Shown: positions 1 to 8,917, numbered from the stretch's first letter. The stretch: 64,000 nt of DNA from RYN-230 sp963834705 (GCA_963834705.1 CAWICV010000013.1:1-64000), one strand, 5' to 3'. Notes: generated by a model not told the origin, from the letters alone. Program-made: numbers and translations.

Positions 1-2
1 TC

Positions 3-239
3 CGCCAGCTACGGAACACGCCGCAGAAGTACCGGCTGGCCATCTCGGGACCCAGCGGGACCGGCGACGTCGCCCCGCTGACCGCGATGCTGCAACTGAT
101 CTGGCAGGGCCAGACCTCCCGCCACGGCGCCCAGACCGGGACGAGGCACGAGACGCTGGAGGAGGCCCGGATGGCTGTGCAGCTGGCGGTCACCCTCGTG
201 CACTGGTTCACCACTGGCGCGGTCCAGCGTGTGCCCTAG
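3..239 (+). CDS. C-terminal part of an unidentified protein (cut by window start)
   Basis: The frame is open from the first bases and ends at a TAG after the residues AVQRVP. About 78 residues are visible. They include a segment rich in Leu and Gln, an RHG tripeptide, and a final helix of the type MAVQLAVTLVHWF. That last helix is faintly like the C-terminal helix of abortive-infection C-domain proteins, but this is only an impression. No start or N-terminal domain is in the window, so no function is assigned. It converges on the MMPL gene, which is on the other strand. Confidence 0.5.
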   Translation, partial: RQLRNTPQKYRLAISGPSGTGDVAPLTAMLQLIWQGQTSRHGAQTGTRHETLEEARMAVQLAVTLVHWFTTGAVQRVP

Positions 240-551
240 TCCGAAGTTCCCCCGAGCCGATTGGTCAACGCGTAGTAACCAGGTGGTAGAGCCCTTGATC
301 ACGAAAATTACGTGTCTACGTAGTCATAAACTGAAGTTGTTTTACCTGGTCAGCGCCTATATTGGTTCGCCGCCGGGGGAACTACGGGCTGGTCCAGCCA
401 GCCGCTGCGCAGACGATTCCTGCGGGCTAGCTCAGCCATGGCTAGCCATCACCGCCCCCGCCAGCTCCCGCCAGCGCCGCCCGTACCTCCCCACTCCCTG
501 GCGCGTTCGGCCAGGGGTCAGTCGCGCCTCAGCCAGGTTGTCCAGCGCCGT
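240..551. other. Non-coding gap with a 10-bp inverted repeat
   Basis: This gap lies between two converging genes and I see no gene in it. AGTTCCCCCG at 245-254 is matched by its reverse complement CGGGGGAACT at 374-383. The 119 bases between are A+T-richer than the surroundings. The arrangement could be a very small MITE-like relic or chance. No T-tract terminator is visible. Confidence 0.4.
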
Positions 552-3041
552 TTAGTGCGATTCTGGCTGCGTCGTGGAGGCGGGCTCCGGCGCGGCTGAC
601 CCGGCCACGGCCTCCCCGGGCGCAGGCGCCGGCGTCTCCGGGCGGTCCATGGTCAGCTTCGATGGCCACCAGTTCCACCGGCCGAGCAGCACGACGGTGG
701 ACGGCACGAGCAGCGTCCGGACCAGGAAGGTATCCATCAGGATCCCGAGCGCGAGGCTGATCGCGATGTCGCGGAACTGGCTGCCGCCTGCCCCGCTGCC
801 GGCCACGATGCCAAACACCACGAAGGTGCCGGCCAGTACCAGGCCGGCCGAGGTCACGGTCGTGCCGGTCACGCCGATCGCCTTGACGACCGCCTCACGC
901 AGCGGCAGCTTGTGCGCCTCTTCCCGGATCCGGGTCATGACCAGGATGTTGTAATCCTCGCCGAGCGCGAGCAGGAAGATGAACATCAGGAACGGCAGGA
1001 AGAAGACCAATCCCTTGCTCCCCCCGATGTCGACGAACAGCAGCACCGAGAGCCCCAGCGCGGCCAGGTAGGACAAGCCCACCGACGCGATGAGGTAGAG
1101 CGGGGCGATCAGGCTCCGCAGCACGAGCGCCAGCAGGATCCCGATCACCACGATCGCGATGGGGATGACCCTGACCAGGTCACTGTTGGACACCGCGCTG
1201 ATGTCGTAGAGAGCCGGCGCCTCGCCGCCGACGGCCGAGTCGGCGGCCCCGATGGATTTAGCCACCCTCGCGTTCTCGGCGCGGATCGCCGGGACGGCAT
1301 CCAGGGCGGCCGTGCTGCCGGGATCGCCGGCCTTCAGCCCGACGGAGAACTGCACCGTCCGCCCGTCGGCGCTGACGAAGTTCGAGGTGCTGCGGTAGAC
1401 CTGGTAGATGGCAGACGGCACCTTGCCGGCCAGACCCGGGGGCTCCACCGGCGGCAGGGCCTTGGCCGGCCCGAGCCCGGCGTACAGCTTCGCATAGTCG
1501 GCGGGCGGCAGCGCCAGCCCGCTCGGGTTGAGCGGCCCGGCCACCGTGGTGAACAGGCTGCTGGCCTTGAGCTCGCTGGTGGCCTTGGCCAGAACCTGAG
1601 GATCGGTCCAGACCGGCTGGCTGAACTTGAAGATCGGCGAGGTCGGGTTGGCCGCCGACTCGGGGAAGTACTTGGTCAGCAGCACCGTGCCTTTCGCGGA
1701 GTCGCTGCCGGCCGGCGGGGCCGTACTGCCCCCGAAGCCTGAGGCCGTATAGCCGAGTACGGCCAGGGCCAGGCCGCCGAACGCCAGCACGCCGATGGCC
1801 AGCGTGGTCGCGGGACGGCGCACGATGCGGCCGGCCACCCGGCCCCACACGCCGGCCCCGCCGCTGCCCTGGATGCTCAAGGGCAGCAGCTTGGGCTTGT
1901 GGAACATGGCCTGGAATAGCGTCCGCTTCATCGCCAGCAGCGACAGGCGGATCGACAGCAGCGCGGGCAGCAGCGTGAGGCCGGCCAGCAGGGTGACCCC
2001 GATCGCGATGGCGAACGGGATGCCGAGGTTGGAGTAGAACGGGAAGCTGGCCGCCAGCAGGGTCAGCACCGCCGCGATGACCGTGGCGCCTGAGAAGGTT
2101 ATCGACTCGCCCACCCGCGTGACCGACTCGACCAGCGCGGTCCGCGCGGCCGGGCGGGGCCCGGCCAGGTCCGAGAGCAGGGACCGGAACAGGCCACGCT
2201 GGGGCGCCCCGTCCACGCCGGTCACGTCATGGCCGGCCGCCCGCAACTCCTCCCGGACCCGGAAGACCAGGAACAGTCCGTAGTCCGTGCCGGCGCCCAG
2301 CACCAGGACGATCAGCAGGAACTGGGCGAGCGGCGATACCTGCAGGCCATGCTTGGCCGCCTCGGCCACCAGCGGACCGGAGATGAGCACGGACAGCAGG
2401 GCGGGCAGGACCGTGGTGATGGCGAGCGTCAGCGACCGGAAGATGAGCACGAGCAGCACGATGATGAAGATCAGCGACAGGCTCTGCACCTTGTTGCCGG
2501 TGTTGCCGGACGCCTTCTGCTGATCCACCTGAACGGCGATGCTGCCCGCAAGGTGGACCCGCAACCCGGCGGGGAGCCCGGCGTTGGCGATCTTCGCGCG
2601 CATGCCGTCGATGAGGTCCTGCTGATAGTTCTGGTTGCCGCTGTTGTTGGCGGCAAGGGCGAGCAACTGCACGGCCTGGCCGTTGGCGGAGCGGCCGACA
2701 TCAAGCACCCGGTTGACACCGGTCACGGAGTGGAGCTTGGACTGCAGGGAAGTCACTGCGCTGATGTCCGCTGCGGTCAGGGGCCCGGCGGTGGTCGCCG
2801 CGATGACGGGGATCGGGAGCAGGTTCGAGTTGCCGAACGGCGCGGACAGGTCGATCGCGTGCTGGCTCGGCACGCTCGCGGGCAGGAACTTGGAGTTGTT
2901 GCTCTGGGTCACGCTCGACAACGACGGCAGCTGCGTCACGGCCGCGATCGCGCCGACTACCCAGACAAGCAGGACCAGCCAGCGAAGGCGGACGGCCCAC
3001 CGGCCGATGGCACCGAAAATCGCATCGACGTGCATGGACAA
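552..3041 (-). CDS. MMPL-family (RND superfamily) membrane transporter
   Basis: This is an 829-residue inner-membrane exporter of the MMPL family, which moves lipids or drugs using proton motive force. The N-terminus has a first membrane helix (about residues 17-38), a large extracytoplasmic domain, then a bundle of helices from about residue 180. That bundle includes a GAGTDYGLFLVFR motif, the conserved family segment with the proton-relay Asp/Tyr. The second half repeats the plan: a helix near 415, an extracytoplasmic domain to about 620, then helices with a GEDYNILVMTRIREE motif. Length and duplicated layout fit the family. The C-terminal 30 residues are Pro/Ala-rich and cytoplasmic. The start ATG follows the ORF boundary and no stronger alternative is evident. 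Substrate is unknown. There is no regulator next to it; upstream lies only a gene scar. Confidence 0.9.
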   Translation of the reverse strand: MSMHVDAIFGAIGRWAVRLRWLVLLVWVVGAIAAVTQLPSLSSVTQSNNSKFLPASVPSQHAIDLSAPFGNSNLLPIPVIAATTAGPLTAADISAVTSLQSKLHSVTGVNRVLDVGRSANGQAVQLLALAANNSGNQNYQQDLIDGMRAKIANAGLPAGLRVHLAGSIAVQVDQQKASGNTGNKVQSLSLIFIIVLLVLIFRSLTLAITTVLPALLSVLISGPLVAEAAKHGLQVSPLAQFLLIVLVLGAGTDYGLFLVFRVREELRAAGHDVTGVDGAPQRGLFRSLLSDLAGPRPAARTALVESVTRVGESITFSGATVIAAVLTLLAASFPFYSNLGIPFAIAIGVTLLAGLTLLPALLSIRLSLLAMKRTLFQAMFHKPKLLPLSIQGSGGAGVWGRVAGRIVRRPATTLAIGVLAFGGLALAVLGYTASGFGGSTAPPAGSDSAKGTVLLTKYFPESAANPTSPIFKFSQPVWTDPQVLAKATSELKASSLFTTVAGPLNPSGLALPPADYAKLYAGLGPAKALPPVEPPGLAGKVPSAIYQVYRSTSNFVSADGRTVQFSVGLKAGDPGSTAALDAVPAIRAENARVAKSIGAADSAVGGEAPALYDISAVSNSDLVRVIPIAIVVIGILLALVLRSLIAPLYLIASVGLSYLAALGLSVLLFVDIGGSKGLVFFLPFLMFIFLLALGEDYNILVMTRIREEAHKLPLREAVVKAIGVTGTTVTSAGLVLAGTFVVFGIVAGSGAGGSQFRDIAISLALGILMDTFLVRTLLVPSTVVLLGRWNWWPSKLTMDRPETPAPAPGEAVAGSAAPEPASTTQPESH

Positions 3042-3082
3042 CGAGCCTATTGCCCCGCCACTGAGAATTCGCTGCGAGATCC

Positions 3083-3256
3083 CTACTGCGGGACGGACTC
3101 ATCCTCAGATCCGCCCTCGTCGTAGGAAGCAATCAGGCCGGCGATCGGCAGCAGCTGCCGGGCCGCGACGTCGTAGGCCCAGGCCGGATCGTGCCTGGGT
3201 GGCTGGTAGTTAATCGACCATTTTGTGTAACCGGCCTTGGGCGCTGGGTGCCTGTG
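3083..3256 (-). pseudogene. Orphan C-terminal fragment of an unknown protein
   Basis: A frame of 57 codons ends in TAG at 3083, about 40 bases upstream of the MMPL start, and has no convincing start codon. Its reading (for example PAWAYDVAARQLLPIAGL, then an acidic tail) has the look of a normal protein C-terminus rather than a shadow frame. I do not recognise the family. It lies next to a transposase remnant and may be what is left of a gene once cotranscribed with the transporter. Confidence 0.3.
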
Positions 3257-3388
3257 TTAGGCCAGCAGGGGCCGCCGCGGACTGCTGCGCTGCGGCCGTT
3301 CCTCCTGGCTGGTGCCGCCCGGGATGGCCCGCTGCTGGCGGGCTGTGAGTGGGCTTGTGAGGGCCCCCGACCGGGCCGTTTCCGGTTA

Positions 3389-3760
3389 TCAGCCGCCATC
3401 GGCCGCCCAGGCGCCGTTGCGGTAGGCAACGCCGAGCATGCCGAGGCGGGCCAGGTTGACTGCAGCGGCGAGGAGGGCGAAGTCGGCGGCGTCTTTGAGC
3501 TGCCCGCGGACCCGGGCGCGGCGGCCGCCGTGGCGGCGGCGTATCAGGTGGCCGATCTTGCGTTCCAACTTGGGCCGGGTGGCCTTGTAGTCAGCCTTCC
3601 AGGCCGGGTCTGCCTGGCGGATGCGGGCGGCGGCCAGCCGGATCTCGTGCGGGCCGATGGTGATCGTGCGGCCGCCTTTGGCGGTGGTGCACTGGGCGGC
3701 CAGCGGGCAGGTACGGCAGGCGGCGCCGAACTTGGCCTCGCCGGCGTGGCGTTTATGGCT
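3389..3760 (-). pseudogene. IS1182-like transposase, C-terminal remnant
   Basis: About 120 residues match the C-terminal part of IS1182-type transposases. A CRTCPLAAQCT Cys cluster is followed by a segment of the type RTITIGPHE, then RPKLERKIGHLIRR and an end with NLARLGMLGV. The N-terminal DDE core is absent. The frame runs on for some 80 more codons, but those are antisense to the isomerase fragment beyond position 3770, so the homology stops near 3760. This is a dead remnant and marks a recombination joint. Confidence 0.65.
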
Positions 3761-3769
3761 GTGCGTGCC

Positions 3770-4156
3770 AGGCGCCGGACACCGGCGCCCATCCGATGGG
3801 CCGTGCGGCTCAAGAACGACCCGCCGTTCGATGCCGAGCGATGGCGCTACGGCTTCCTGGTGGACACCATCTTCACCCGCGACACCTGGATGCACAGACT
3901 CGACATCAGCCGGGCGACCGGGCACCCCATGGAGCTCACCGCAGGGCACGACGGCCGCCTCGTCGCCGACGTCGTCACTGAGTGGGCGCGCCGCCACGGT
4001 CAGCCGTTCACCCTCACCCTGACCGGCATGGCCGGCGGCCAGTGGTGCTCAGGGAAGGCTGGCGAGCACCTCCAGCTCGATGCGCTCGACTTCTGCTGGA
4101 TCCTCGCCGCCCGGCAGCCCGGTACCGGGCTCATGGCCACCAAGGTCCCGTTCTGA
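3770..4156 (+). pseudogene. Mycothiol-dependent maleylpyruvate isomerase-like protein, C-terminal fragment
   Basis: The last ~125 residues of a MDMPI-type (DinB-like helical bundle plus SCP2-like C domain) protein are present. Typical segments are TRDTWMHRLDISRATG, then HDGRLVADVVTEW, then LTLTG, and a final LMATKVPF before the TGA. The N-terminal half with the metal/mycothiol site has been replaced by the oppositely oriented IS1182-like fragment. No start codon with a ribosome site lies at the joint. Known family members isomerise maleylpyruvate or act as mycothiol transferases; this copy should be inactive. Confidence 0.65.
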
Positions 4157-4291
4157 TTTCATCACCCGCGTTCGGCGCCGCCAGGTCCCGCGACCGTAGC
4201 CCGCTGGCTGACCGTGCGTGTTAACCGCACCGACCGCAGTGACTGGCCGGGCAGCTAGGCCAGGCCAGCGCCGCTAACGGCAGGAGGAGCC

Positions 4292-4564
4292 ATGGCAATC
4301 GCAACCTACTTCCATCCTCAGTCACTCACCGCACTGCAGTACGACGAAGCTATCCGGGAACTCGAAGCCGCCGGAGCCGCAAACCCGGCAGGCCGGGTTC
4401 ACCACTCCTGCTTCGGGCCCGACAACGCCCTGATGGTCTACGAGATGTGGGAGTCACAGCAGGCCTTCGAAGAATACGGACCGGTGCTCATGCCGATCCT
4501 GCAGAAGGCCGGGATTGACCCAGGAACGCCAGACGTCATGCCGGTTCACAATCTCGCCAGCTGA
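4292..4564 (+). CDS. Small ABM-like (dimeric alpha/beta barrel) protein
   Basis: This 90-residue protein has a strong ribosome site (GGCAGGAGGAG just before the ATG). Size and pattern fit the dimeric ferredoxin-like barrel group that includes antibiotic-biosynthesis monooxygenases. An N-terminal strand is followed by a helix with LQYDEAIRELE, a strand around LMVYEMWES, and a helix with QAFEEYGPVLMPIL. The ...MWES...AFEEYGPVL stretch is typical of this fold in actinobacteria. Catalytic function is uncertain; many relatives have none known. It stands alone and is separated from the converging LuxR gene by a strong hairpin. Confidence 0.75.
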   Translation: MAIATYFHPQSLTALQYDEAIRELEAAGAANPAGRVHHSCFGPDNALMVYEMWESQQAFEEYGPVLMPILQKAGIDPGTPDVMPVHNLAS

Positions 4565-4570
4565 CCAAGG

Positions 4571-4601
4571 GGCCGGTCCCGCAGGGGTCGCGGGACCGGC
4601 C
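4571..4601. terminator. Bidirectional hairpin terminator between converging genes
   Basis: A perfect 12-bp stem (GGCCGGTCCCGC / GCGGGACCGGCC) with a 7-base loop lies in the 50-bp gap between the ABM-like gene and the converging LuxR gene. There is no T-tract, as is common for actinomycete terminators. Confidence 0.75.
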
Positions 4602-4614
4602 TGGGGTAGCGGGC

Positions 4615-5709
4615 TCATCTCTGTGTCCCGAGTCTGGTTCCCAGGGCGCGCGATAGAACGGTGACGCGGTCATGGGCGCCACTCTTGGCGAAAATGGACT
4701 TGAGGTGATCCTGGATCGTGTGCTCGGACAGCGACATCTCGCGCGCCATCGATCGCGTGTCGCTGCCCGTGGCAAGCAGGCCGAGCAGTTCGTATTCGCG
4801 GGCACTCAGGCCGAAAGCGCGGCCGAAGAGCTCGACCCGCTCGGAGGCGGACGCCTCCTCGATAGTGACGACGATCGTTGCGGCTCCGCTGGCGGGAGGC
4901 TGGTCCGGCGAAAGCCTGGCGGCACGCAGAGCAAGCCAGAAGCCATCAGCCAGATGCGTGCGGGCGAACGCCGGATACGCGTCGACACCTTGCTCAACGG
5001 CCAGGAACTGGGCGGCGACGTTGTAGACGCTCGCCGGGATGGCCCTTTCGTCAGCCTCGGGCGGAAGCAGTGCATCCAGCCATCCGCGCGAAGCTGCCGT
5101 GCGGCTCGTGATCCGCAGGTCGTCGTCGAGTGTCAGAACGACCGGTCCGAGGTCCGGCCGATGCTGAGTCGCCGGGTCAACGAACGTTCTTGCCTGGCAG
5201 TGACGAAGCGCGGTGGCCAGCGGCGCGGCGGCCGCGGCGAGGAACCCGGCGTCGGCGGCGCTGAACGAGCCACGGGTGTTGTTGCGCCACAGGTCGAGGA
5301 ATCCCCAGCAGCCGAACTGGTCTGCGAATACCGTCGAGGCCACGTCGCCGATTCCGTATCTGCACAGCACGTCGCGCCACATCAGGCTGCGATCCAGTTC
5401 TCCGCCGACGGCATCGCTCAGGGTTCCGGCGGGTGACTTCTGCAGTTGCAGGACCGTCCAGCGATTGACCGGGGTTGCGTACTTCGCCTTGATCAGGGCC
5501 GGGAGCTCGGGCAGGCAGGGGACATCGGCGACCGGCGCGACGCCGACCGTCGTAACGGGGTCAGTGAGCAGCCAGACGTATGCGTCGAAGTCGATAACCT
5601 CGCGGAGCGCCGCCAGTACCTGCAGGCGCAGCCTCCTGGCGTCGACGGGTTCCGAGACCACCGCCCCGATGCGCTCACGGGCGCGGGCCCGCACCCAGCT
5701 GTCGGCCAC
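4615..5709 (-). CDS. LuxR-type transcriptional regulator
   Basis: The C-terminal ~65 residues form a LuxR/FixJ helix-turn-helix: FGLSAREYELLGLLATG, then SLSEHTIQDHLKSIFAKSG, with DRVTVLSRAL at the end. The first ~200 residues look like a GAF/PAS-type sensor domain (REVIDFDAYVWLL, then a region with SFSAADAGFLAAAAAPLATALR), a layout common in actinomycete LuxR proteins. The frame is open to 5844, only 12 bases from the divergent gene. I prefer the GTG at 5709 (or 5694) because that leaves room for a divergent promoter and begins just before the conserved part. It probably regulates the divergent gene at 5857 or itself. Confidence 0.8.
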   Translation of the reverse strand: MADSWVRARARERIGAVVSEPVDARRLRLQVLAALREVIDFDAYVWLLTDPVTTVGVAPVADVPCLPELPALIKAKYATPVNRWTVLQLQKSPAGTLSDAVGGELDRSLMWRDVLCRYGIGDVASTVFADQFGCWGFLDLWRNNTRGSFSAADAGFLAAAAAPLATALRHCQARTFVDPATQHRPDLGPVVLTLDDDLRITSRTAASRGWLDALLPPEADERAIPASVYNVAAQFLAVEQGVDAYPAFARTHLADGFWLALRAARLSPDQPPASGAATIVVTIEEASASERVELFGRAFGLSAREYELLGLLATGSDTRSMAREMSLSEHTIQDHLKSIFAKSGAHDRVTVLSRALGTRLGTQR

Positions 5710-5856
5710 CAGATGAGCGTATGCCCCGGAACCCTGGCGCTTGCCATACGCGGGCTGCCCGCCGGAGGTGACCCCCAGATAGTCGGGATACCGCCGACCA
5801 GCCAGACGGCCTACCGTGCATTTCAATAGCAACACGCAACGCAACGGAGAAACCCG

Positions 5857-6360
5857 ATGACGACGCTACGGATCGAGCACGCGATCACCGATTATCAGCT
5901 CTGGAAGAGGGCATTCGACGGATTCGCGGAAGCACGCACACAAGCCGGAGTTCGCAGCTTCGCCATCCGCTTGCCGGTGGATGACCCGCAGTATCTGATG
6001 CTTGACCTGGAGTTCGACTCGGCCGGGCCGGCGCAGACATTCGCCGATTTCCTGATACAGCACGTCTGGTCATCACCAGCATCTTCGCCCGGCCTGGCCG
6101 GCATGCCGCAGACCCGGATCCTCGACCTCCTGCCCACCAGCGAACGCTATCTACCCGGCGCCCCGGCGCCTGTCCCTGCAAGGCCTGCGATGCAGGCCGC
6201 CGGAGCACTTCAGCCGCCAGCGAAGGCGCAGAACGCCCAGTTATGCATTGCCCTCCACCGCAGCGAGTCAGCGCTCGGCAGCCGCGCCTATCGGCGGCTC
6301 CGGCGGGCACCCGGACCTGGTGGTGGTACACCTACGGGCATGCTCAGGCGCTGCCGGTGA
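5857..6360 (+). CDS. Small conserved protein of cyclase/ABM-like type with unusual C-terminal extension
   Basis: The first ~95 residues look like a real folded domain (LRIEHAITDYQLWKRAFDGF, then VDDPQYLMLDLEFDS, ending PQTRILDLLPTS) of the kind annotated as cyclase or hypothetical alpha/beta-barrel proteins. Residues 96-167 are Pro/Ala/Arg-rich, look out of frame, and run into the end of the converging methyltransferase gene. The natural stop may have been lost by a frameshift near residue 95. It is divergent from the LuxR gene, which is its likely regulator. Function is unknown. Confidence 0.6.
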   Translation: MTTLRIEHAITDYQLWKRAFDGFAEARTQAGVRSFAIRLPVDDPQYLMLDLEFDSAGPAQTFADFLIQHVWSSPASSPGLAGMPQTRILDLLPTSERYLPGAPAPVPARPAMQAAGALQPPAKAQNAQLCIALHRSESALGSRAYRRLRRAPGPGGGTPTGMLRRCR

Positions 6361-7204
6361 CCAGGAGGACACCCCTTGAGGCACGCACCTCGCCATCGTG
6401 GAGCCGGGCACGCAATGCTGTCTCGATGGCGGCGAGCGCTCGCTGACGAGTCTGGTCGTCGGCGTCCCGGAGCATCTGGCGGATCCCGCCCACCCGGACG
6501 CTGGTCACAGCGACCTCGGCAATCCGGTCCTCACTGATCACCACGTGATCGGCGTAGGGGGTGACCGCGATGGAGCCGAATCCGGCAGCGCCCAGCACGG
6601 CGCGGACCCGCGCGGGATCGGCCAGCGAAAACGGGCCCGGCTCGTCCGGGCCGGGCATCGGCGGCAGCGACCCGGTCACCTCCGCCGCCGCCGCCCCCGG
6701 GATGAGCATCCACTCGTTGTCGAACACGCCCTGCCAGCAGGCAAATGACAGCGCTCCCCCGGGCCGGAGCGCCCTGCAGACGTTGGCGAAGGCGGCCACA
6801 GGGTCGGTGAAGAACATCACGCCGAAGCGCGAGTAAGCGGCATCAAACCGGGCCTCGCCGAAATCGTGCACCTGGGCGTCGGCGTGCAGGAACTCGACGT
6901 TCCCGGCGCCAAGCCGCGCCGCCCGCTCCCGCCCCCGCGCCAGCATCTCGGCGGAGATGTCAACCCCGACAACCTCACCGCCGGGCCCGACCCGCGCCGC
7001 CAGCTCCAGCGTCGTCCTTCCCGAACCGCAGCCCAGATCCACCACCCGCTGGCCGGGCACCAACTCCAGCCGGTCCATAGCCAGCTCGCCCGGGGGCCCG
7101 CCCACCTCCTCCAGCTGATCTTCCAGCTCAAGCCACGCCGGCGCCAGCTCCGACCAGAACTCGGCCTGCTCGACGTTGGCGAACACCGGATCCCTTCCGT
7201 TCAT
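6344..7204 (-). CDS. Class I SAM-dependent methyltransferase
   Basis: This 286-residue protein has a Rossmann-type methyltransferase fold. Motif I is VVDLGCGSGRTTLELA (about residues 53-68), followed by the acidic VVGVDISAEML and the motif LRPGGALSFACW. It resembles the UbiE/Methyltransf_25 group. The open frame goes back to 7390, but the ATG at 7204 fits the family's N-terminus (NVEQAEFWSELAPAWLE, a usual opening). Substrate is unknown. It overlaps the end of the converging gene by 17 bases. The C-terminal ~100 residues form the variable substrate cap. Confidence 0.85.
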   Translation of the reverse strand: MNGRDPVFANVEQAEFWSELAPAWLELEDQLEEVGGPPGELAMDRLELVPGQRVVDLGCGSGRTTLELAARVGPGGEVVGVDISAEMLARGRERAARLGAGNVEFLHADAQVHDFGEARFDAAYSRFGVMFFTDPVAAFANVCRALRPGGALSFACWQGVFDNEWMLIPGAAAAEVTGSLPPMPGPDEPGPFSLADPARVRAVLGAAGFGSIAVTPYADHVVISEDRIAEVAVTSVRVGGIRQMLRDADDQTRQRALAAIETALRARLHDGEVRASRGVLLVTGSA

Positions 7205-7529
7205 GAGAACAGTATGCCCCGACCGCCGCCCGGACCCGAGCCGACGCGATGCCCAGGCGCCCGGCGGACCCCGATGTAAACGGCGATCACCGCCTGCCGC
7301 CAGCTCACGCCGAATGCCCAAGTCTGCATCGCCAGCGCCTTTGACCGGCATCGAGCCGAAAGCCGCGCAGATCGGCGGCGATGCGCGCACCAGCCAAGTC
7401 CAGCCCTAATCACCGACCGTGACAGATGCCAGGTGCCGATGAAGCAAGTCAGCGGCACCTGGCAGCCGGGCACAAGGCACGGCGACGCAGAGGGCGAGAG
7501 GCTGCAGCACGCGACGGTCCCAGCTCGTG
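7205..7529. terminator. Gap with hairpin downstream of the VOC gene
   Basis: No gene is supported in this 325-base gap. An 11-bp inverted repeat, TGCCAGGTGCC at 7427-7437 and GGCACCTGGCA at 7454-7464 with a 16-base loop, sits just downstream of the VOC gene on the minus strand and is a plausible terminator for it. The rest would contain the promoter of the methyltransferase gene, but no clear -10/-35 was identified. Confidence 0.5.
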
Positions 7530-7946
7530 CTAGGCCTGCGGCTGGCTGATGTTGACGAGCCAGGTGATGCCAAACTGGTTGACGACAATGCCGAACTCGT
7601 CGCCCCAGGGCTGCTTCTGCATCGGCATCGTGGTGTTCCCGCCGACGGACAGCTTCTCCCAGTAGCCGCGCAGGACGTCCCCGTCGTCGCCGCTCAAGCT
7701 GATCCCGAAGCCAGACGGGGGGTGATATTCCCCCATGTTGCTGGCGTGGTCGGAAGCCATGACCGTGTAGCCGGCGTCGGTGTCAAGCTGGCCGTGCATG
7801 ACCTTGTCAGCGTCAGGCGAATCTTTGCCGCCAAAGTCAGCGTAGGTGCTGATGTTGAGGGTGCCGCCAAACACGCTCCGGTAGAACTCCAATGCCTGGC
7901 GGGCGTTGCCGTTGAAGTTGAGGTACGGATTCAGCCGAGACGACAT
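7530..7946 (-). CDS. VOC-family (PhnB/3-demethylubiquinone-type) protein
   Basis: This 138-residue protein is a vicinal-oxygen-chelate fold of the PhnB-like subgroup: LNPYLNFNGNARQALEFYRSVFGG at the N-terminus, HGQLDTDAGYTVMASDH in the middle, then WGDEFGIVVNQFGITWLVNI at the end. The ATG at 7946 has a strong ribosome site (AGGAGAAG) and is preferred over the longer frame. Members bind small molecules or metals, and many have no known reaction. It is a single gene, transcribed towards the hairpin at 7427-7464. Confidence 0.85.
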   Translation of the reverse strand: MSSRLNPYLNFNGNARQALEFYRSVFGGTLNISTYADFGGKDSPDADKVMHGQLDTDAGYTVMASDHASNMGEYHPPSGFGISLSGDDGDVLRGYWEKLSVGGNTTMPMQKQPWGDEFGIVVNQFGITWLVNISQPQA

Positions 7947-8216
7947 CGTCTTCTCCTGCAACCACGTGATGGGCGGGACGCTCCGGTCCCCACCTCCCGG
8001 ACTCGCCGATCGTATCAACCCCCGCTCCGCGGCCACCGCATCGCGGCGAAGGCCCATAGCAGTCGACAGCACTATCCAGGGCGCGCTGCTTTCTGGCTTC
8101 GGGCGTTGCCGCCATCCGCTGTGATCATCGGTAGCGTCGGGCCTGTAGGCACATAGGTCCGCGAGCGCGAGCTGCTCGAACGCCTGCTCCGCCGGCCGGT
8201 GGCTCGCGCTGCCCGG

Positions 8217-8410
8217 GCCGCGGGGGTCTCACCAGCCTCACCGACACGGTGACGCTCGCCGACGGCCAGCGGGCTCTCGTGCAGCGCTACCGCCGCCGGA
8301 GAGACGCCGCCTACCAGCTGCGGGTGAGGCAAGGGCAGCCGGGCCGGCCGCCGCGGCGGGGCATCCCGCCGCCGCGGGTGCGCGAGTCCAGCCTGGATGA
8401 CGGCACATGA
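8217..8410 (+). pseudogene. Possible remnant of an aminoglycoside-phosphotransferase-like N-terminus
   Basis: A short frame reads GGLTSLTDTVTLADGQRALV followed by QRYRR. This is the pattern of the ATP-binding N-lobe of APH/choline-kinase-like proteins (glycine-rich turn, then ADGxxxVLRRYR). It has no start and soon runs into low-complexity Arg/Gly/Pro sequence overlapping the end of the SRPBCC gene on the other strand. Read as decay; confidence is low because of the small size. Confidence 0.3.
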
Positions 8411-8916
8411 CCGAGCGTCGGCGGTCCGCGCCGATCGCCCAGTTCTGTGCCAGGCGCGGGTGTCTTGCCCCGTTCCATCCTCTGCTTGAGCGCCGCCATG
8501 TTGCCTGGCATCTCCTTGCGTGCCTCGCGGCGGACCATCAGCGGCACCAGGATCTTGCCGATGCCGTGGCCGGTGAAGTCGACGCTGATGGTCAGCCGGG
8601 AGCGGGACCCGGTCACGGGCTCGACCACGACATCGACAGCCGCCCTGACCGGGCCGTCGATGCCCCGCACGCCCCAGGTCCGGGGCGGGTCGATATGCAC
8701 CAGCTCGGACGTGGAGGGGCGGTTAGCGCCGCCGATGCGCCGCGTCGTCACGCATTTTGCGCCGACGGCCGCTGCCTGGGCGCCGTCGCCCGGGCCGTCC
8801 ATGTGCCCCTCAACCACGCCCTGCTGCCACTCGCTGAACAGGGCCGGGTCGGTGGCGTAGGCGAAGACCTCCGCGGCCGGGCGCCCGATTTCGGTGCTGG
8901 TAACGATCGGCGCCAT
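8311..8916 (-). CDS. SRPBCC-family protein (polyketide-cyclase/START-like fold)
   Basis: Residues 1-150 form a helix-grip SRPBCC domain: IVTSTEIGRPAAEVFAYATD, then FSEWQQGVVEGH, then RLTISVDFTGHGIGKILVPL and ARKEMPGNMAALKQRMER. These proteins bind hydrophobic ligands in a central cavity. The last ~45 residues are Arg/Gly/Pro-rich and lie outside the fold, so the natural stop may have drifted. It starts one base after the preceding SRPBCC gene ends and is the third gene of an ArsR-led operon. Confidence 0.8.
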   Translation of the reverse strand: MAPIVTSTEIGRPAAEVFAYATDPALFSEWQQGVVEGHMDGPGDGAQAAAVGAKCVTTRRIGGANRPSTSELVHIDPPRTWGVRGIDGPVRAAVDVVVEPVTGSRSRLTISVDFTGHGIGKILVPLMVRREARKEMPGNMAALKQRMERGKTPAPGTELGDRRGPPTLGHVPSSRLDSRTRGGGMPRRGGRPGCPCLTRSW

Positions 8917-8917
8917 G

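Noticed and set aside
2229..3125. Long plus-strand open frame across the MMPL gene
   Set aside because: Antisense shadow of the transporter with Arg/Gln/Asp-rich nonsense composition; same for the frames at 912-1742 and 2635-3213.
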